Part shown: piece after piece, positions 45,501 through 57,346 of the stretch
How positions within the stretch are numbered: position 1 is the stretch's first letter
How the letters are laid out: every line of letters begins with the position of its first letter
DNA from: Allomyces macrogynus ATCC 38327
Lineage: Eukaryota > Blastocladiomycota > Blastocladiomycetes > Blastocladiales > Blastocladiaceae
Length of the DNA: 64,000 nucleotides
Direction of reading: 5' to 3'
NCBI GenBank assembly: GCA_000151295.1
Contig: GG745359.1
Coordinates: 104,617 to 168,616 of the forward strand
The notes under the pieces: generated by a model
Database searches by the model: none
What the model was told of the DNA's origin: nothing
What the model saw: only the letters and a program-made list of their open reading frames with translations
Made by a program: the position numbers and the translations under genes

Positions 45501-46640
45501 ATGTGATGGCCCAATGTGCAGTGTGCAGTCAGCTCATGGTGCTGATCTAGTTGGATTTGTGGGGGCTCCTGACAGTGACAATGAGAGGCGGGCGTGTGAA
45601 GTGTTTGGTTATGCATGACCACTGGCATGGTGCAATTGTCTCCCAAGTGTCACCCATCATGCTGTTTCTCAGTTTTCAGTTCTCATCCCAACCGCCTCCC
45701 TCTCTTCTGCACACTATTGTCTCCAATCATTGCTCTCCTCATTTCTTGTCCATTACATTCCTTACACATGCACACACACCAGTGGCACGCCTACAAGAGT
45801 CAATGGCCCTCCTGACACTGCATGACGTTCTGACAGGGTTTTTGAGTGGGAAAGTTGATAGCAACCTGTTGTATTCCTTGGGGCATGGGGACACCCTGCT
45901 CAAGACACACAGCCTGCCATTGTGGGGTCATCACCTGCTGCCACATGGCCTGTAGTCATGGCTTGAGGGACATGCCATGGTGTGACTGTGTGCCTTGTGT
46001 GGTCACAGCTCAGGACATTGCACTGTGCTGCAACACCTCCCCTGTTTGCTTCCACATTGCAGTTGGGCTCTCAACATTGATCTTGTTGGCTGCTGTCATG
46101 TCATGTTGTGCAGTTCTGTCAATTCATTTTGTTTACATGGTCTGAAAAGGATGTTGGTCCTCAGTGTCACTTGCCCACTGCTGCTGCTGCCACCCATCTC
46201 CACTGCCACTGCTACCAATTTAATGTTTGACATTAGCCCAATCTTGCCCTGAACCCATGCTTCAAAATTGTATTGTGCAATCATGCCTCTGACCCACACC
46301 ACCTTCTCACACCACACCACATATGCACCTATGTCTCCCAGTGGGTCCTTCACAACACACTGCCCAAAATCTCCAAGACTTTTAATACATGCTCCACATT
46401 TGCACCATCCATAATCTCTCACATTTCAACAAACACTTGACATCTGCACCACTCATAATCTCCTCCAATCCCTTATCTCTGTCGCCTCCTCCATCTCCCT
46501 TCCCCTGCCCCTTCCATTGACTTTTTGCAACCCAGGACGCGCCTGTCAGAATGATATTGCTGCTGCTGCTGCTGCCACTTTCATAGTCATCATTGATGCT
46601 GCTCATTCTGCTGTTGAATGCACTGGCTGAAAAGCCGACC
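42530..46640. repeat. CpG-depleted, TpG/CpA-rich island 2
   Basis: This block shows the same base signature as island 1: 0 CpG in 42541-42600 and in 45001-45060, with CA/TG runs throughout. It lies between the two kelch paralogues. The longest reading frame (43075-43746, plus, 223 codons) has no recognisable domain, and its TG/CA-rich codon use suggests decay rather than selection. It contains a local direct duplication at 43254-43438 and one tRNA-like T-arm at about 44250-44275. I find no intact gene. Confidence 0.72.
43254..43438. repeat. imperfect direct repeat, copies about 45-50 bp
   Basis: 43254-43305 and 43395-43438 share GAGTGACA, GTTAGGGTGGT, and CTTTTCCTCAGTGGGCAAG in the same order, 140 bp apart. 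The repeat is non-coding and lies inside island 2. Confidence 0.6.
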
Positions 46641-47492
46641 GGTTGACTGTGGGTGCTATACTTGACGCGGGCCATGCTTTGGAGGCTGCCCCTCTGTGCA
46701 GAACCCGTTGATTTGTCGGATCAAGTTCCAAGTCAGAGAGCATGCTGGAGGACGCTGTGCAATTTTCACCGCCCCCCCCCCCCCCCCCACGTGCCAAAGA
46801 CGTGGGCAACCCGGAAAACTTGCACCCTCACTTTGACCATCTTGAGGATTCTTGCAAGTGAGCTGCCCACTGAAATGGTCTGGTTCTGCCGCGTTGCCAT
46901 TCCCAGTGCCGGTGTCGACGCGCCCTTGATGTGCTCAACGAGGGTTTTCAGTCTTCCATGAGGCGAAGCGTCACGTCGCGTCCAGCCTCCAAGTCTAAAC
47001 AAGCACCAACAGTTCGCGGCCCACGTCGATCCTGACACCTGGCAGCTGAGCACCACGTCATTGCACAACGACCACGCCAATATGGCGCGCGCACGGTGCC
47101 GCTTGGTCCCTTGGAATCAGGCGCACGGTTGCACCGCGCCAGAGTCGAGGAGTTGACCGCAGCGGTCCGTGCGCCGTTGGATCTGCCCTGGCCATGGTGG
47201 CGTCCGTGGGAAACACACCCGGTGCCCGCTCGTGCGCCACGACTGAGTGGAGAAGGTGGGCAAGGTCAAGGTAATCATACACGTCTTGTTTGGGATCAAC
47301 GTACCCGGGAAAAGGCCAACAAGGAGTGGACAAAAAGACGTGATGAACAGCGAGTTGGAGTGAGGACGGCGTGGATGAAAAAGAATGCACAGATCACACA
47401 AAAAATGGACGACATGAATGAATGAGAGAGACGACGGATGCAATTGGAATCATCGACTGCGACTGCTGCACCTTTCTGCTGCGACAAATGAA
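46641..47492. other. intergenic, kelch B 3' side, with a 17-C homopolymer
   Basis: About 850 bases between island 2 and the kelch B stop. It includes a run of 17 C at 46772-46788. ORFs here (for example 47096-47425 plus and 46766-47080 minus) overlap and have no domain. Confidence 0.4.
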
Positions 47493-47531
47493 CTATTGCT
47501 GCGACGGCGGCTGGCCCTGCGGCTGTTGCGC

Positions 47532-47562
<31 letters not shown>

Positions 47563-49828
47563 CGCTCCTGCTGCCGCTGCTGCTGCTCCTGCTGAGACGG
47601 CGGCAACATCTGCGACTGCTCGCGCTGTCCCGATCCATATGGCGTTGCCGTCGCCTGCACGGGCGTCGGTGCAAACTGCACGACCTGGCCATACGACATG
47701 GGCGCCGCGTACTGCACCTGCGCGCCGTACGGCACCTGCACGTACTGCGGCTGCGCGACATAGTACGCGGCCTGCTGCGGTGGCAGACCCGGTGGGGGTC
47801 CCGGCCGCCCATTCGACAGCCGCACGACGCCCGGCATCCCGTTTGGCAGCGTGCCCGCCGGCAATTCGTACCCCATGGTCGGCAATGCGCGGTAGACGAC
47901 CATCGGCGGCGGCCCCGCAGCCGCATCGGGCGGCCCACCGGCACTCCACCGCGTGTTGTACCCCGTGGGTGTATCGGGCGGAGGCGGGCTCGTCGACGCG
48001 AGCATTGGCGGCATTGGCGGGGGGCCCCACGGTTGATGCGGCGGCAGGTACAGGTCCGACGGCGCGGCCGCCGTGTCGGTGGGCGGCGTCGAATTGCGTG
48101 AGGCGTGGTGCACGATGGGGGCCAAGTCGCTGGTGCTACTACCCGGTGCCGCGTAATAGTTGACGTAGGTATCCGACGACATGCCCGAAACCGGGCCCGC
48201 ATTCGGGTCCTTGGGCTCCGCGACCCACCGCGCGGTCGCGAGTAAGTGGTCGCGGCGGTCGGCCGAGATATCGCTCCTGGCCGCGGACGGGCCCGACGCG
48301 CCGCCCACCACGCTGTCAAAATCACGCCGCGACCCGTGGTGCTGGTCCGTCGCTTGCTGTTTCCGCCGCCACATGAAAAACGCGGCAAAACCGAGCAACC
48401 CCATCCCCGCAACCGTGCCAACACTGATCCCGACCACGGTACCCGCACTCAGTCCCGTCCCGTCGGTCGCGGCGCGGTCCATCGTCGTCCCATTGCCTGC
48501 AGCCGTCGTGTTGGTCCCTGCGCTCGCCGACGGAACGTAGGTCTTGACCCATGCAAATGCGAGTGTGCCGTCATTCTGCGGCGCGATCTTGATAATGTTG
48601 AGCAGGGCCGTCGGGACGCCGCCCACGAGGAACAGGTGGCTGTCGTGCACGAACATGGCGTGCGCCGAGACCGATTCGGGGCCTTGTGTGTCGGCGGTGC
48701 TGAGAACAGCGGCGCGCGGCGCGTCGCCAGAATCGAGATTGACGTACTCCAGCGCCGGGTTTGACGTGTAGCCCATGATCAGGAGGTATGAGGCCGACTT
48801 GTCGGGCAGCTGGTAGACCGCCATTTGGCAGTCGTCGCGCGCCACGAGCAAAGAGGACGAGTACTATGGGGCGATTGTATGCGAGCGATTAGCGGCGGTG
48901 AGCAAACACAGCCAGAAAATGTACTTGGTGGGACGCACCTGGCTCCAAGTATTCGCAACCAAATTGTAGGTCCACAAATCCTTGAGTCGCGTGTTATTTC
49001 CGTTATTCCCACCCGTAAGAACGACGCGCAGCGAGTCGTAGCGGACCATGCACGAGAAACCGCGCGATGGGGGCAGCGTGGTCCCGGCGGCGACGGCACG
49101 AACAGCAGCCGACTAGACAAGTGCGCGCGAGAGAATAGTGAGGAACTGTCCTGAAAAAGAAAAGTAGTAGACAATCTCTCCACCTTGTCAAACCGCCACA
49201 GCGTGTTGTTGACGGTACTCCAGTTCCCAAACACGTAGACGGCCGGATCGGTCCCAAGCTGGTTGCTCGCGCCCGGCGCAAACGGGGTCGTAGCTCCACT
49301 CCGTCCCGGATGCCCAACAACGAGTCCACCGAGCGACTGCCCGCTAGCATCCGACGTGGCCAGGCCAACACTCGTCACTTCCTTGGCGCGCAACAAGTCG
49401 TTGACCGCGTAGGCGCGCAACGGCGCTCCACCCGACGCCATGCCGCCAAACAACCACAGGTCGTAAACGTCGTTGAGCGCTTTGTCGCGCGTGACGGCGA
49501 GCGGGACCAGACTCGAGTCGGCGTTCGGCAGGGAAAATGGCGCTGTCGAGACGGCCGACGAGTCAGCGTCGGCACCCGTAATGTTGCGCGTGAGGTCAAT
49601 GATGGCCACGTCCGTGTAGTGCGTGAGCGGCGTCAGAATACGGCCGCCAAAGACGTAGGCCTTGCGCTCGCGCGGCAGGTAGACGACGGCGGGCGCGACG
49701 AGTTGCGTGCGCATATTGGCGGGCCATCCCGTGGCGGCGTCAGCGACGGCATGGTGCTGCACGACGAGTAAAGTAAAGAGTGCGAGTGTCACAGCGCGCA
49801 CGAGGCCGTGCAGCGGCCGTGGTGCCAT
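47493..49828 (-). CDS. kelch-like single-pass membrane protein, paralogue B, with polyQ tail
   Basis: Exons 49828-49184, 49112-48939 and 48863-47493 give 729 aa. A signal peptide (LVRAVTLALFTLLVVQHHAVA) precedes an ectodomain parallel to paralogue A: AVVYLPRERKAYVFGGRILTPL, VYDLWLFGGM, VVLTGGNNGNNTRLKDLWTYNLVANTWSQ, FVHDSHLFLVGGVPTALLNIIKIAPQNDG. One TM helix (GTVVGISVGTVAGMGLLGFAAFFMW) is followed by a cytosolic tail that is Pro/Tyr-rich and ends in a glutamine-rich stretch (about 20 Q in the last 40 residues). The ligand is unknown. Exon sizes match A except for the longer tail, so the two arose by tandem duplication. Confidence 0.72.
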
Positions 49829-52751
49829 GGTGTGCACGCGCGAAAGTCTTGGTAGTGGACACGGTCGAGCGGGTGGTCGAGCGGTTGGCAGTGCCGTGTG
49901 TGTACGCCTTCCGGGTTCCGGCTCGCGCGAGGACGCATCAACACCGGAAGTTGCACCAGGGAGCACTTGAGCGAAGCACCGTCGCTCTTGGTCCAGCGCG
50001 AAAACGGCCCGAGCAGACGGTTGTTGCAGGTCGAGTTGAGTGTACGGCCACTGGCAGCGACTGCGGGCGACCAGAGCAAGTTGCACTGGCGAGGATGGTG
50101 TGCAGCGCTGCGGGAATTTTGTGGCGGTCGAGGCTGAGTTGATTTTGGAGTTTGCGAGGCTGCTGAACGGGTGCAAACCCTCGTTCCCACAAGCAAGCAT
50201 CAGATGCCTCGCACTATGCCTTTGCAGGTTTATATCGAAGCCGAAAGCGATGGCAGCTGCTGATCACGACCTGATCAATGCCTCGGGCAGCTCCCAAGAG
50301 CGCTGGAACCCGCTGCAAATGACTGTCCACGCGTTGAGCCGACTGTTCACATGCTGAGCCCCGCGCGGATCGGTTGAGCTAGCCGTCGAGTGGTGGAAGA
50401 GCTTACGAGTGGAGAGTGCCAGAATGGCCTCTAGGCCGTGTGGATCTTTCTGCAAGCACCAGCAACAACTAAAACAGCAACAAAAAATAAACAATTGTGT
50501 CGCAAGCAGATGGTCTGCTTGATTGATGGTCCATGAACGGTTTGTCTTGCCATTTGCGCTTGCCGTTGTGCCATTTCAGGCCGCGTAACGCAAGCAGCGA
50601 CGGGTCTCGCCAGTCGCCACGACATCGCAGCCTACCTATCGCAACCAGTCGCGGTTGCACCATGATCTTGTCCTACAACATGACCATCACGTCCGCGCGC
50701 GGGGGTTGAAGGGGTCATGCGGTCGGTTTTATCTGTGCTACCTACTACGAACAGGAGCGACGGTAACTCCGTCCCGCTTTGGCTCTGCTTCGACCGCGTC
50801 GCGGCCGGATCGTAGCGCGCCCGCGCCCGTGGTTGGCGGTACACGGTTGCGGGTGTACGCGCGCGGAACCATTACGAGCGCACCCGTTCTCATCAGCATC
50901 TGCAAACAATCAGTGGAACAAGGAGGGAGCATGGGTTCCTGCTGGTTGTTGCTTGGCCAGTTTGTGCTCCGACGCGCGCGCGAAGACGGGGGTCTTGATC
51001 AACGTGCAGCGGGCTGTTGCCGGTCGTTGTCGGCCATTGTCGGCCGCACCACGCCGCGTCGTTGACGACATTTTCATGGTGGAGATCGCACATTGTGCGA
51101 ATGTGGCGGCGCAACTAGGATGAGCATGCACGCCATTGGGTTGGCGGTGGTACGATCACATGAGTGTGGTGTTTGAAGTGCGCCCGGTCGCCGAGGCGAA
51201 GGTGGCGAACGATGCGCCGGTCGTGCGCCGGTGTGCGCCGGTCACAGGGCCATTTTGAGGCGCCACCAATTACCTGTGCGCAACGATCACTTTTACCCGC
51301 CCACACTTTGTTCTCGAAACGTCGGCCGAAGCTATGGCATGCGCCATCCGACTGACGCGCCGGGCCCCATGCGATGGTGACATCGGCGGTCGCCCACTTG
51401 CGCGCCGCCCGCAGCTCATCCTTGCATCCCTCATTTCGTTCTGGGTTTTGCGTCGGGGTGCGTCGGTCGTTGGTCGCAACGTTCTTGCTTGGCGGCCAGC
51501 ACGGCGGCTCCTCGCTGCGAAGCTGGCGATGCCTGGCGAACGCGGTGGCCCCACATGGCCAAGAGATGCACGGAGGGTGATTGGGGTCCGGAGCAGTGGT
51601 TTGCATGTCCTTCGACGCTCTTCACGCTCGTCTGGCCGAAACCTGTTCCGTGCCTGCCGCAGAGAGCCTGCGCGCGCGGTTGCGCGTCGCATCGGGTAGC
51701 CTGTTTTCCCGCGGACCCGGGACCTGCCGCGAGGTTCTTCGGCTGGTCCGGCGCCATGCTGGGGTTTACGCGCGTTAGGGTGCTCCAACCGGCATCTTTG
51801 CACACGCAACCCGCCGGTCGCCCTCACGCTCGGCAAAACTAACGCGCCAAGCGAGACTGGCGCACGGTCCAGTTGGTGGTGGGTGCGAGCAAGAGGTTGA
51901 AGTGGACACAAAATCTATCACCGAACAAATCAAGCTGTCGACTGGTGTGTCGTACTTGGCCACGGCCGCTCGAGTGCCTCGCTGGGAGGGTGCCGTCATC
52001 TGCGTGGCGCAAGGAAATGAACCAATGACCAAAAGTGCGCACACGCGCTGAACCGCAGAGGCGCCGCATGAGCTTGACCCTATGGGCAACAGAGAGACCC
52101 ATCAACTCGAAACGTCCGTGCCTTTTCCTTGCAGCAAATCCGATGGCGGGCGTGCATTGGTGTCGTTGCTCAAAACAGAGAATACAGCCATGATTCAATC
52201 AGGACGGCGTCACTGGCTGGTACCTTTGTGCAACGCCACACCGCCGACGCCGACGAACGCCAGGAGAACGCCAGCTGGCGTCGGCGTTGACGCGCGTCCC
52301 CACTGGCGCACACGCGCACACTTGTCCGCCTGACCTATCCGTCCCATCCGGAGTTCTTCCTGATGGCGCGCTTCCCTTCCCGGCCAGCAACCGTGTCGTC
52401 GCTTACGGGAACGCAAGGGGATCTCGTTCATTTCGGCGCGCGCGCAGACCAAACCCAACCCGGCCAACCGGGCCTTGTCGCACACGCGCGCGCACTTTGC
52501 TGAACAACCGAGAACCATTGCTGGATGCCGATCGCAGAGGTATAAGAGGCCAGCGCCCCCGCCCCACTTCGCTTCGTCGTATCGTGCCTACTCGTTGCGG
52601 TCGACCTCGTTGGCGACACACTACTCTGCTCGCTGCCGCTCGTTCGACGACCCGCCCCACCTCGTCGACGACCGTCAAGCTAGTCGCCCGGTCGCATCGC
52701 ACGCAGTACCTCTTCCACGCGACCTCGGCCGACTCGACCTAAACAGGCACC
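49829..52751. other. long intergenic region upstream of kelch B and the transporter
   Basis: About 2.9 kb between divergent kelch B (-) and the POT transporter (+). It has normal, CpG-rich composition. All ORFs are under about 215 codons, overlap on both strands and lack domains. No RNA gene is evident. It probably holds two promoters; why it is so long is unclear. Confidence 0.4.
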
Positions 52752-54629
52752 ATGGGCGTCGAAAAGATTGACTCGAGCGTCACGCTCGAAAACGCGCCCG
52801 ACGATGCGCTCGCTGTATGTCTCATGTTTCTTTTGCTCGCTGCCGCGCCCTGCAGCCCGCTCTGCAACCCTGTCGAGGCCCAGTGTCTCACGCAATATCG
52901 CCTTCCCTGCCCACGTAGCACGAGTACAACACCGCGGGTCTGTCGGAGAAGCAGATTGCGCTGCTCGAGAAGGAGCGTCGCATCAACGCCGAGTACGTCG
53001 CCTTCGCTGGTGATTGTGCGCTTGGCATTTGCTCAACGAACCAAATAACTGACCATTTCAGCACTCTTCTCCACCGCCTACAGTCTCGACGCGCGTATTG
53101 CCAAGAACCCGAACGCCTTCCCGCGCGCCATCTACTACATTCTGCCCAACGAGTTTGGCGAGCGTTTCACGTACTACGGTCTCAAGGCCTTCCTCAACCG
53201 TTACCTCATCTTCATCGGCAATGAGGAGACGTCGGCCAAGTCGATGGTGCACGCATGGCAAATGGCGACCTACTTCTTCCCGCTCATCGGTGCCGCCATT
53301 TCCGACTCGTACCTCGGCAAGTACAAGACGATTGTCTACCTGTCGCTCACCTACCTCGTCGGCAACATTATTCTCACGATCACGGCCATCCCGGCGCTGC
53401 GCACCAACTGGTCGGTTCTGCTCGGTCTCTACCTGATTGGCATTGGCACCGGTGGTATCAAGCCCTGCGTCGGCCCGCACGGCGCAGACCAGTTTCTCAA
53501 GATCCAGGCCGATGGTCTGCGTCGTTTCTTCTCGTACTTCTACATTGCCATCAACGCCGGTGCCGTCTTGACTGGTTTCGCGACGCCCGCGCTCAAGGAC
53601 GCGTTTGGCTGCTTTGGCGACGCGATCGGTACCGGCGACGACGCCGAGCCCGTGTGCTACTTTGCCGGCTACATGCTCCCGACGGTTGTTTTCGCGATTG
53701 TCACGGCGCTTTTCATCTACGGCGAGCGTTACTACCGTGTCGTGCCGCCGGTCGGCGAGTTTGTCCCGTTCCACATGTTCGCCGTCATCGGCGCTGCCGT
53801 CGCCGGCTGGATTGGTGCCACTCAGGAGGATCGTGCCAAGAAGACTTTCTGGCAGTTTGGCGCTGGCCCGTACGGCGAGCAGTTTGCCGAGGAGACGGGC
53901 GAGTTCATGCGCATGCTGCTCATGATCTTCCCGTTCTCGTTCGTCTGGATGGTCTACGACCAGCAATCCACTGAATGGTCGGACCAATACGACCGCATGG
54001 ACACGTACTTTGGCTCGATGCGTCTCTCGCCTGAGGTCTGGATTGCGATTGTCAACCCGATCATGGTCGTGCTGCTCGTCTACCTGCTCTCGACGTTCTT
54101 GTACCCGTGGCTCGAGCGTCGCGGTCTCGCCGTCACGCCGCTCAGGCGCATGGTTCTCGGGTCAATGCTGGTCACTGTGGGCTTCTTGCTGAGCGGTTTG
54201 CTTCAATCTAAGGTCTACGACGGCTACGGCGGCACGATCGACGAAAAAACTCGCTTGACTGACCCCAAAACGTGCAAGGGCAAGTGTGTACACGGCGCGT
54301 GGCAGCTGCCTCAGTGGTTTGTTCTTTCTCTCGGCGAGTCGTTGTTCTCGCCCACGGGTTCCGAATTCGCGTACACGCAGGTCGGCAAGTCGATGCGCGC
54401 CTTCTCGACGTCGTTCTGGCTTCTCATGGTCTCGCTCGGCAACTTCTACGTTGTGGCCATTGAGGCCTCGCTCAACTCGGAGGCCAACGTCGAGAACTGG
54501 ACCGGCAAGAACCTGCCCAAGAAGTACTTCCTCTACACGGGTATCTCGGCCGCGGCCAACGTGTGTCTGCTCGTCATGGCCTACTTCTACAAGTACAAGG
54601 CCGGTAGCAGCACGTCGGCCAAGCAGTAA
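52752..54629 (+). CDS. PTR2/POT-family proton-coupled oligopeptide transporter
   Basis: Exons 52752-52814, 52919-53009 and 53062-54629 give 573 aa. The POT signature E-F-G-E-R-F-T-Y-Y-G is present in TM1, followed by GTGGIKPCVGPHGADQF (TM4-5 region) and FSYFYIAINAGAVL, the second family motif. About 12 hydrophobic segments are visible. A lumenal loop with CKGKCVHGAWQLPQWFVLSLGE links to TM10-12. It imports di/tripeptides with protons across the plasma membrane and feeds nitrogen metabolism. The two short 5' exons encode a cytosolic head. Codon use is strongly biased toward C-ending codons, in keeping with high expression. Confidence 0.93.
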
Positions 54630-55234
54630 GCCGATGATGCTGTTGCAAGATGACGCGTCGTTACCCGATTTCGTATCTGGGTTTTGTTTCGCGGCGTGTT
54701 GTGCCTTGTAAGATTACGCACACTGTCGTGCGTGGAGATGGCTTGATGCCGCGTTGTTGTGCTCTTCATTGAAATCATTTTGGAATAGAGACATCTTTGG
54801 AGCAAATTTTCTTTGCGTTCTCGTTTTTCGCCACCAGTGTTTAGCGGTGCCGCTTGGTGCCGCTCGCACATGTGGTGGCGACGCGAGTTTGTTTGATCTT
54901 GTCTGTGATCTTCGATGGCCTGTGGTCGTCCTCCTGCGAATCATGCGCCAGTTCTTTGTGTCTTCATTCGCGAGTGGAAGAGAAACCCGGCGCAATCCTT
55001 CTCCACCGTGCTTGCAGGCTGTTGACGCTGATCGTGGCGGGGTAGTGCGTCTTTACCCCTTCTTGCGAAGTGACCCGCTGTATCGCAAGGACATGACCGC
55101 AGCGAAGTAGGGGGGCTGCTCGGTGCCACCAAGACGCTCCACACCACCAACCACATATCGCTCATCAAAAGATTCCGGCCGAACATCGAGTATATTCCCA
55201 CCCTCCAGTCCGCAGTCCACCCCCTACCCCGTCC
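54630..55234. other. convergent 3' region
   Basis: About 600 bases between the POT transporter (+) and CNG channel (-) stops. It holds 3' UTRs. No gene is seen. Confidence 0.4.
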
Positions 55235-57346
55235 TCACGCCGGACCCTGCCCCCCACTGCTGCCATCCTGCTCCGACGACGCACGCGACCTCGGCGACCT
55301 TGTCGGTGCCGGCATCAGTTCCGCGCCGTTCCTCACCTTCTCCGAGTCCGATTCGCGGCGCCGGGACCCGCCCGCCGCGGCAACCGCACGCAGGACCGCA
55401 AACGGAGTCGCCGGTCCGGCCCCTGCCTTGGCCGAGACGCGCCGCGCGAGTTTATCGAGCCGCTCTTCGGCCTTGGCGGGGATGCGCCCGGCCCCCGTCG
55501 GGGAAGTCCTCGAGAATGCGCAGCAGTTCGGCTTTTTCGAGGCCCCCGAATGTCCCAGTGCGTCGCGGCGCGGATTTTGCCGGTGCGCGGGCCCATTTTG
55601 CCTGAGTGGGGGGGGGGGGGGGGGGGTGAGGAAATGCGCCCGGAGATGGATGGGATTGAAGTGGAGAGAGAGATAGAGAAAGAGAAAACGTACTGAGACT
55701 CACTTCGCCGAAAAACGTGCCCTCGCCCATGGCGTCGCAAACTTCGGTCAGGTCCTCGGACAGGACCTCGACCTTGCCGCGGCGGATGAAGTACTGGTGG
55801 GTCGGGTGGACAACGTTAGCGATGAGTTGAGCGTTTGCGAGCAGCAAATTGCGAGCGAATCCGAACCATTTCCTTGCCCGCGTCGCCGCGATGCACGATC
55901 AAATCGCCAGGCAGGTACAGTTCCGGCCGTAGCGCGCGCGACAATGCCATGAAAAACGACAACCCAGCGCCTTGAAAAATCGGCACCTTCTGCAGCAGCT
56001 CGGCGTTCATGTGCATAGACACGTCGGCGTAGAACGCCGGCGGCAGCGTGGTGAGCAGCGACAGCGCATCGATCCCGCGATTCCTCATCCAGAGCACAGA
56101 ATAATAGTCGAGCACGCGCGACTGCAGGTCCTCGGGGAACCCACGCTGCATCATTTCCTCACGCACGGCATCGAGTTTCTGCTCGTACCGCAACTGCACA
56201 CCGCGCGAGTTGGAGAGCAGCGACGTGACGGTACCCGTGCAATACCCAAAGACGAAGTTGCACACGGTTGCGCCAAAGACGGCGATGATGCGCTCGGTCG
56301 TGTTGTACGGGTTAACGCGGCCGTATCTATGCGGTGGTGGGGAGTCGCGAGTAAGCGTATGGCCTCGGCAGTCGCGGGCAAAGCGAGAAATGTAGACGAA
56401 CCCGGTCGTCGTCAGAGTAAAGCACGAAAAGTAGACGGAAACCACGTAGCGCGACACGGTCGGCATGGTGCGCAGATCCTCGCGGGGTATGAGTTGGCCG
56501 GGCCATCGGCCGTCAATGTCGCTGCCAAGTGGACAGCCGTCGGGGCATCTGCGTTGTGGTTGGTGACCGTCAGCGATGGTCGCGGGTAATGATCGTCACC
56601 TGCCATTCTGGCAACCACGCGAAAAAAGGCGTACCCGACGAGGTAGAGCATGCACGCGTACCAGTGGACCATGGTGGAGATGAGAAAGGCAAACTTGACA
56701 ATGTGCAGCGAGAAGCGCGCGTGGAGCATGGCGGATCGCTCGGCAAAGTAGGTGAAGATCAAGTGCAATCGGAGCTACAAATTCAACGGCAAACGTGATG
56801 AGCTCAATCCATTCAAGAACGCGGCGGGGGCAGCCGAGAGAGAGACAAAGTAGAAAACGTACGCACCATGCGGTTGAGCCGCAAAACGACAAAGAGCGTC
56901 GGACGGACCGCATCTCTTGACCAATACTGCGGCAGCACTTGCGTTTCGCTCAAAATCAGGTCCGTCAACGGGTCGGTGAGCAGCTCGAGCGGCAAGAAAC
57001 CGGCCACGTCCCACCACCCGGTGCGCGACGCCCACCACTGACGCATAATCGAGGGCACGTCCATGATCTCGATACGATCCTCGACGTAGGGCACGTGCCA
57101 TCGCACGAGGCAGTCGGTGCCGTGGAGCACGTCGAGCGCGACGCCTAGCCAATGGAGGTACATGGATTCCCGGTCGAACGCGACCTTGTACGGCTCGAGG
57201 AGGCCGATGAGATAGATGGTGACGAGCACGAGATGCTGCCACGTAATATAGAGCGGCGACGAGCGAATGACGACCCATTTCCACAAGCGCGCGGTCCAGG
57301 ATAATGATGCCGGGTCGACGGGGATGTAGCGCGCAATGTAACCCAT
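55235..57346 (-). CDS. cyclic-nucleotide-gated K+ channel (CNG/HCN-type)
   Basis: Several exons. S1-S4 run from about 57300 to 56870 (HLVLVTIYLIGLLEPYKVAFD; VVLRLNRMLRL as S4). S5 is HARFSLHIVKFAFLISTMVHWYACMLYLVG. Joining across a GTTCGT...ATAG intron gives the selectivity filter LTTTGYGRVNPYN, the K+-type TGYG. Then come S6, a C-linker (VQLRYEQKLDAVREEMMQRGFP) and a CNBD (YLPGDLIVHRGDAGKEM, YFIRRGKVEVL, GEGTFFGEVSL...RTGKIRAATH) with the Arg-Thr of the phosphate cassette. The last exon has one or two frame changes at C5 runs (about 55545 and 55492), where GLEKAELLRILEDFP continues in another frame before a coherent C-terminal tail ends at 55235. In Blastocladiella such a channel turns cGMP into a K+ current for phototaxis. 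The 5' end before 57346 is not resolved. Confidence 0.88.
55608..55626. repeat. 19-G homopolymer in a CNG channel intron
   Basis: On the minus strand this is a C-tract just before the CTCAG acceptor. It could act as a pyrimidine tract, but its length and the neighbouring frame shifts make assembly error likely. Confidence 0.6.
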
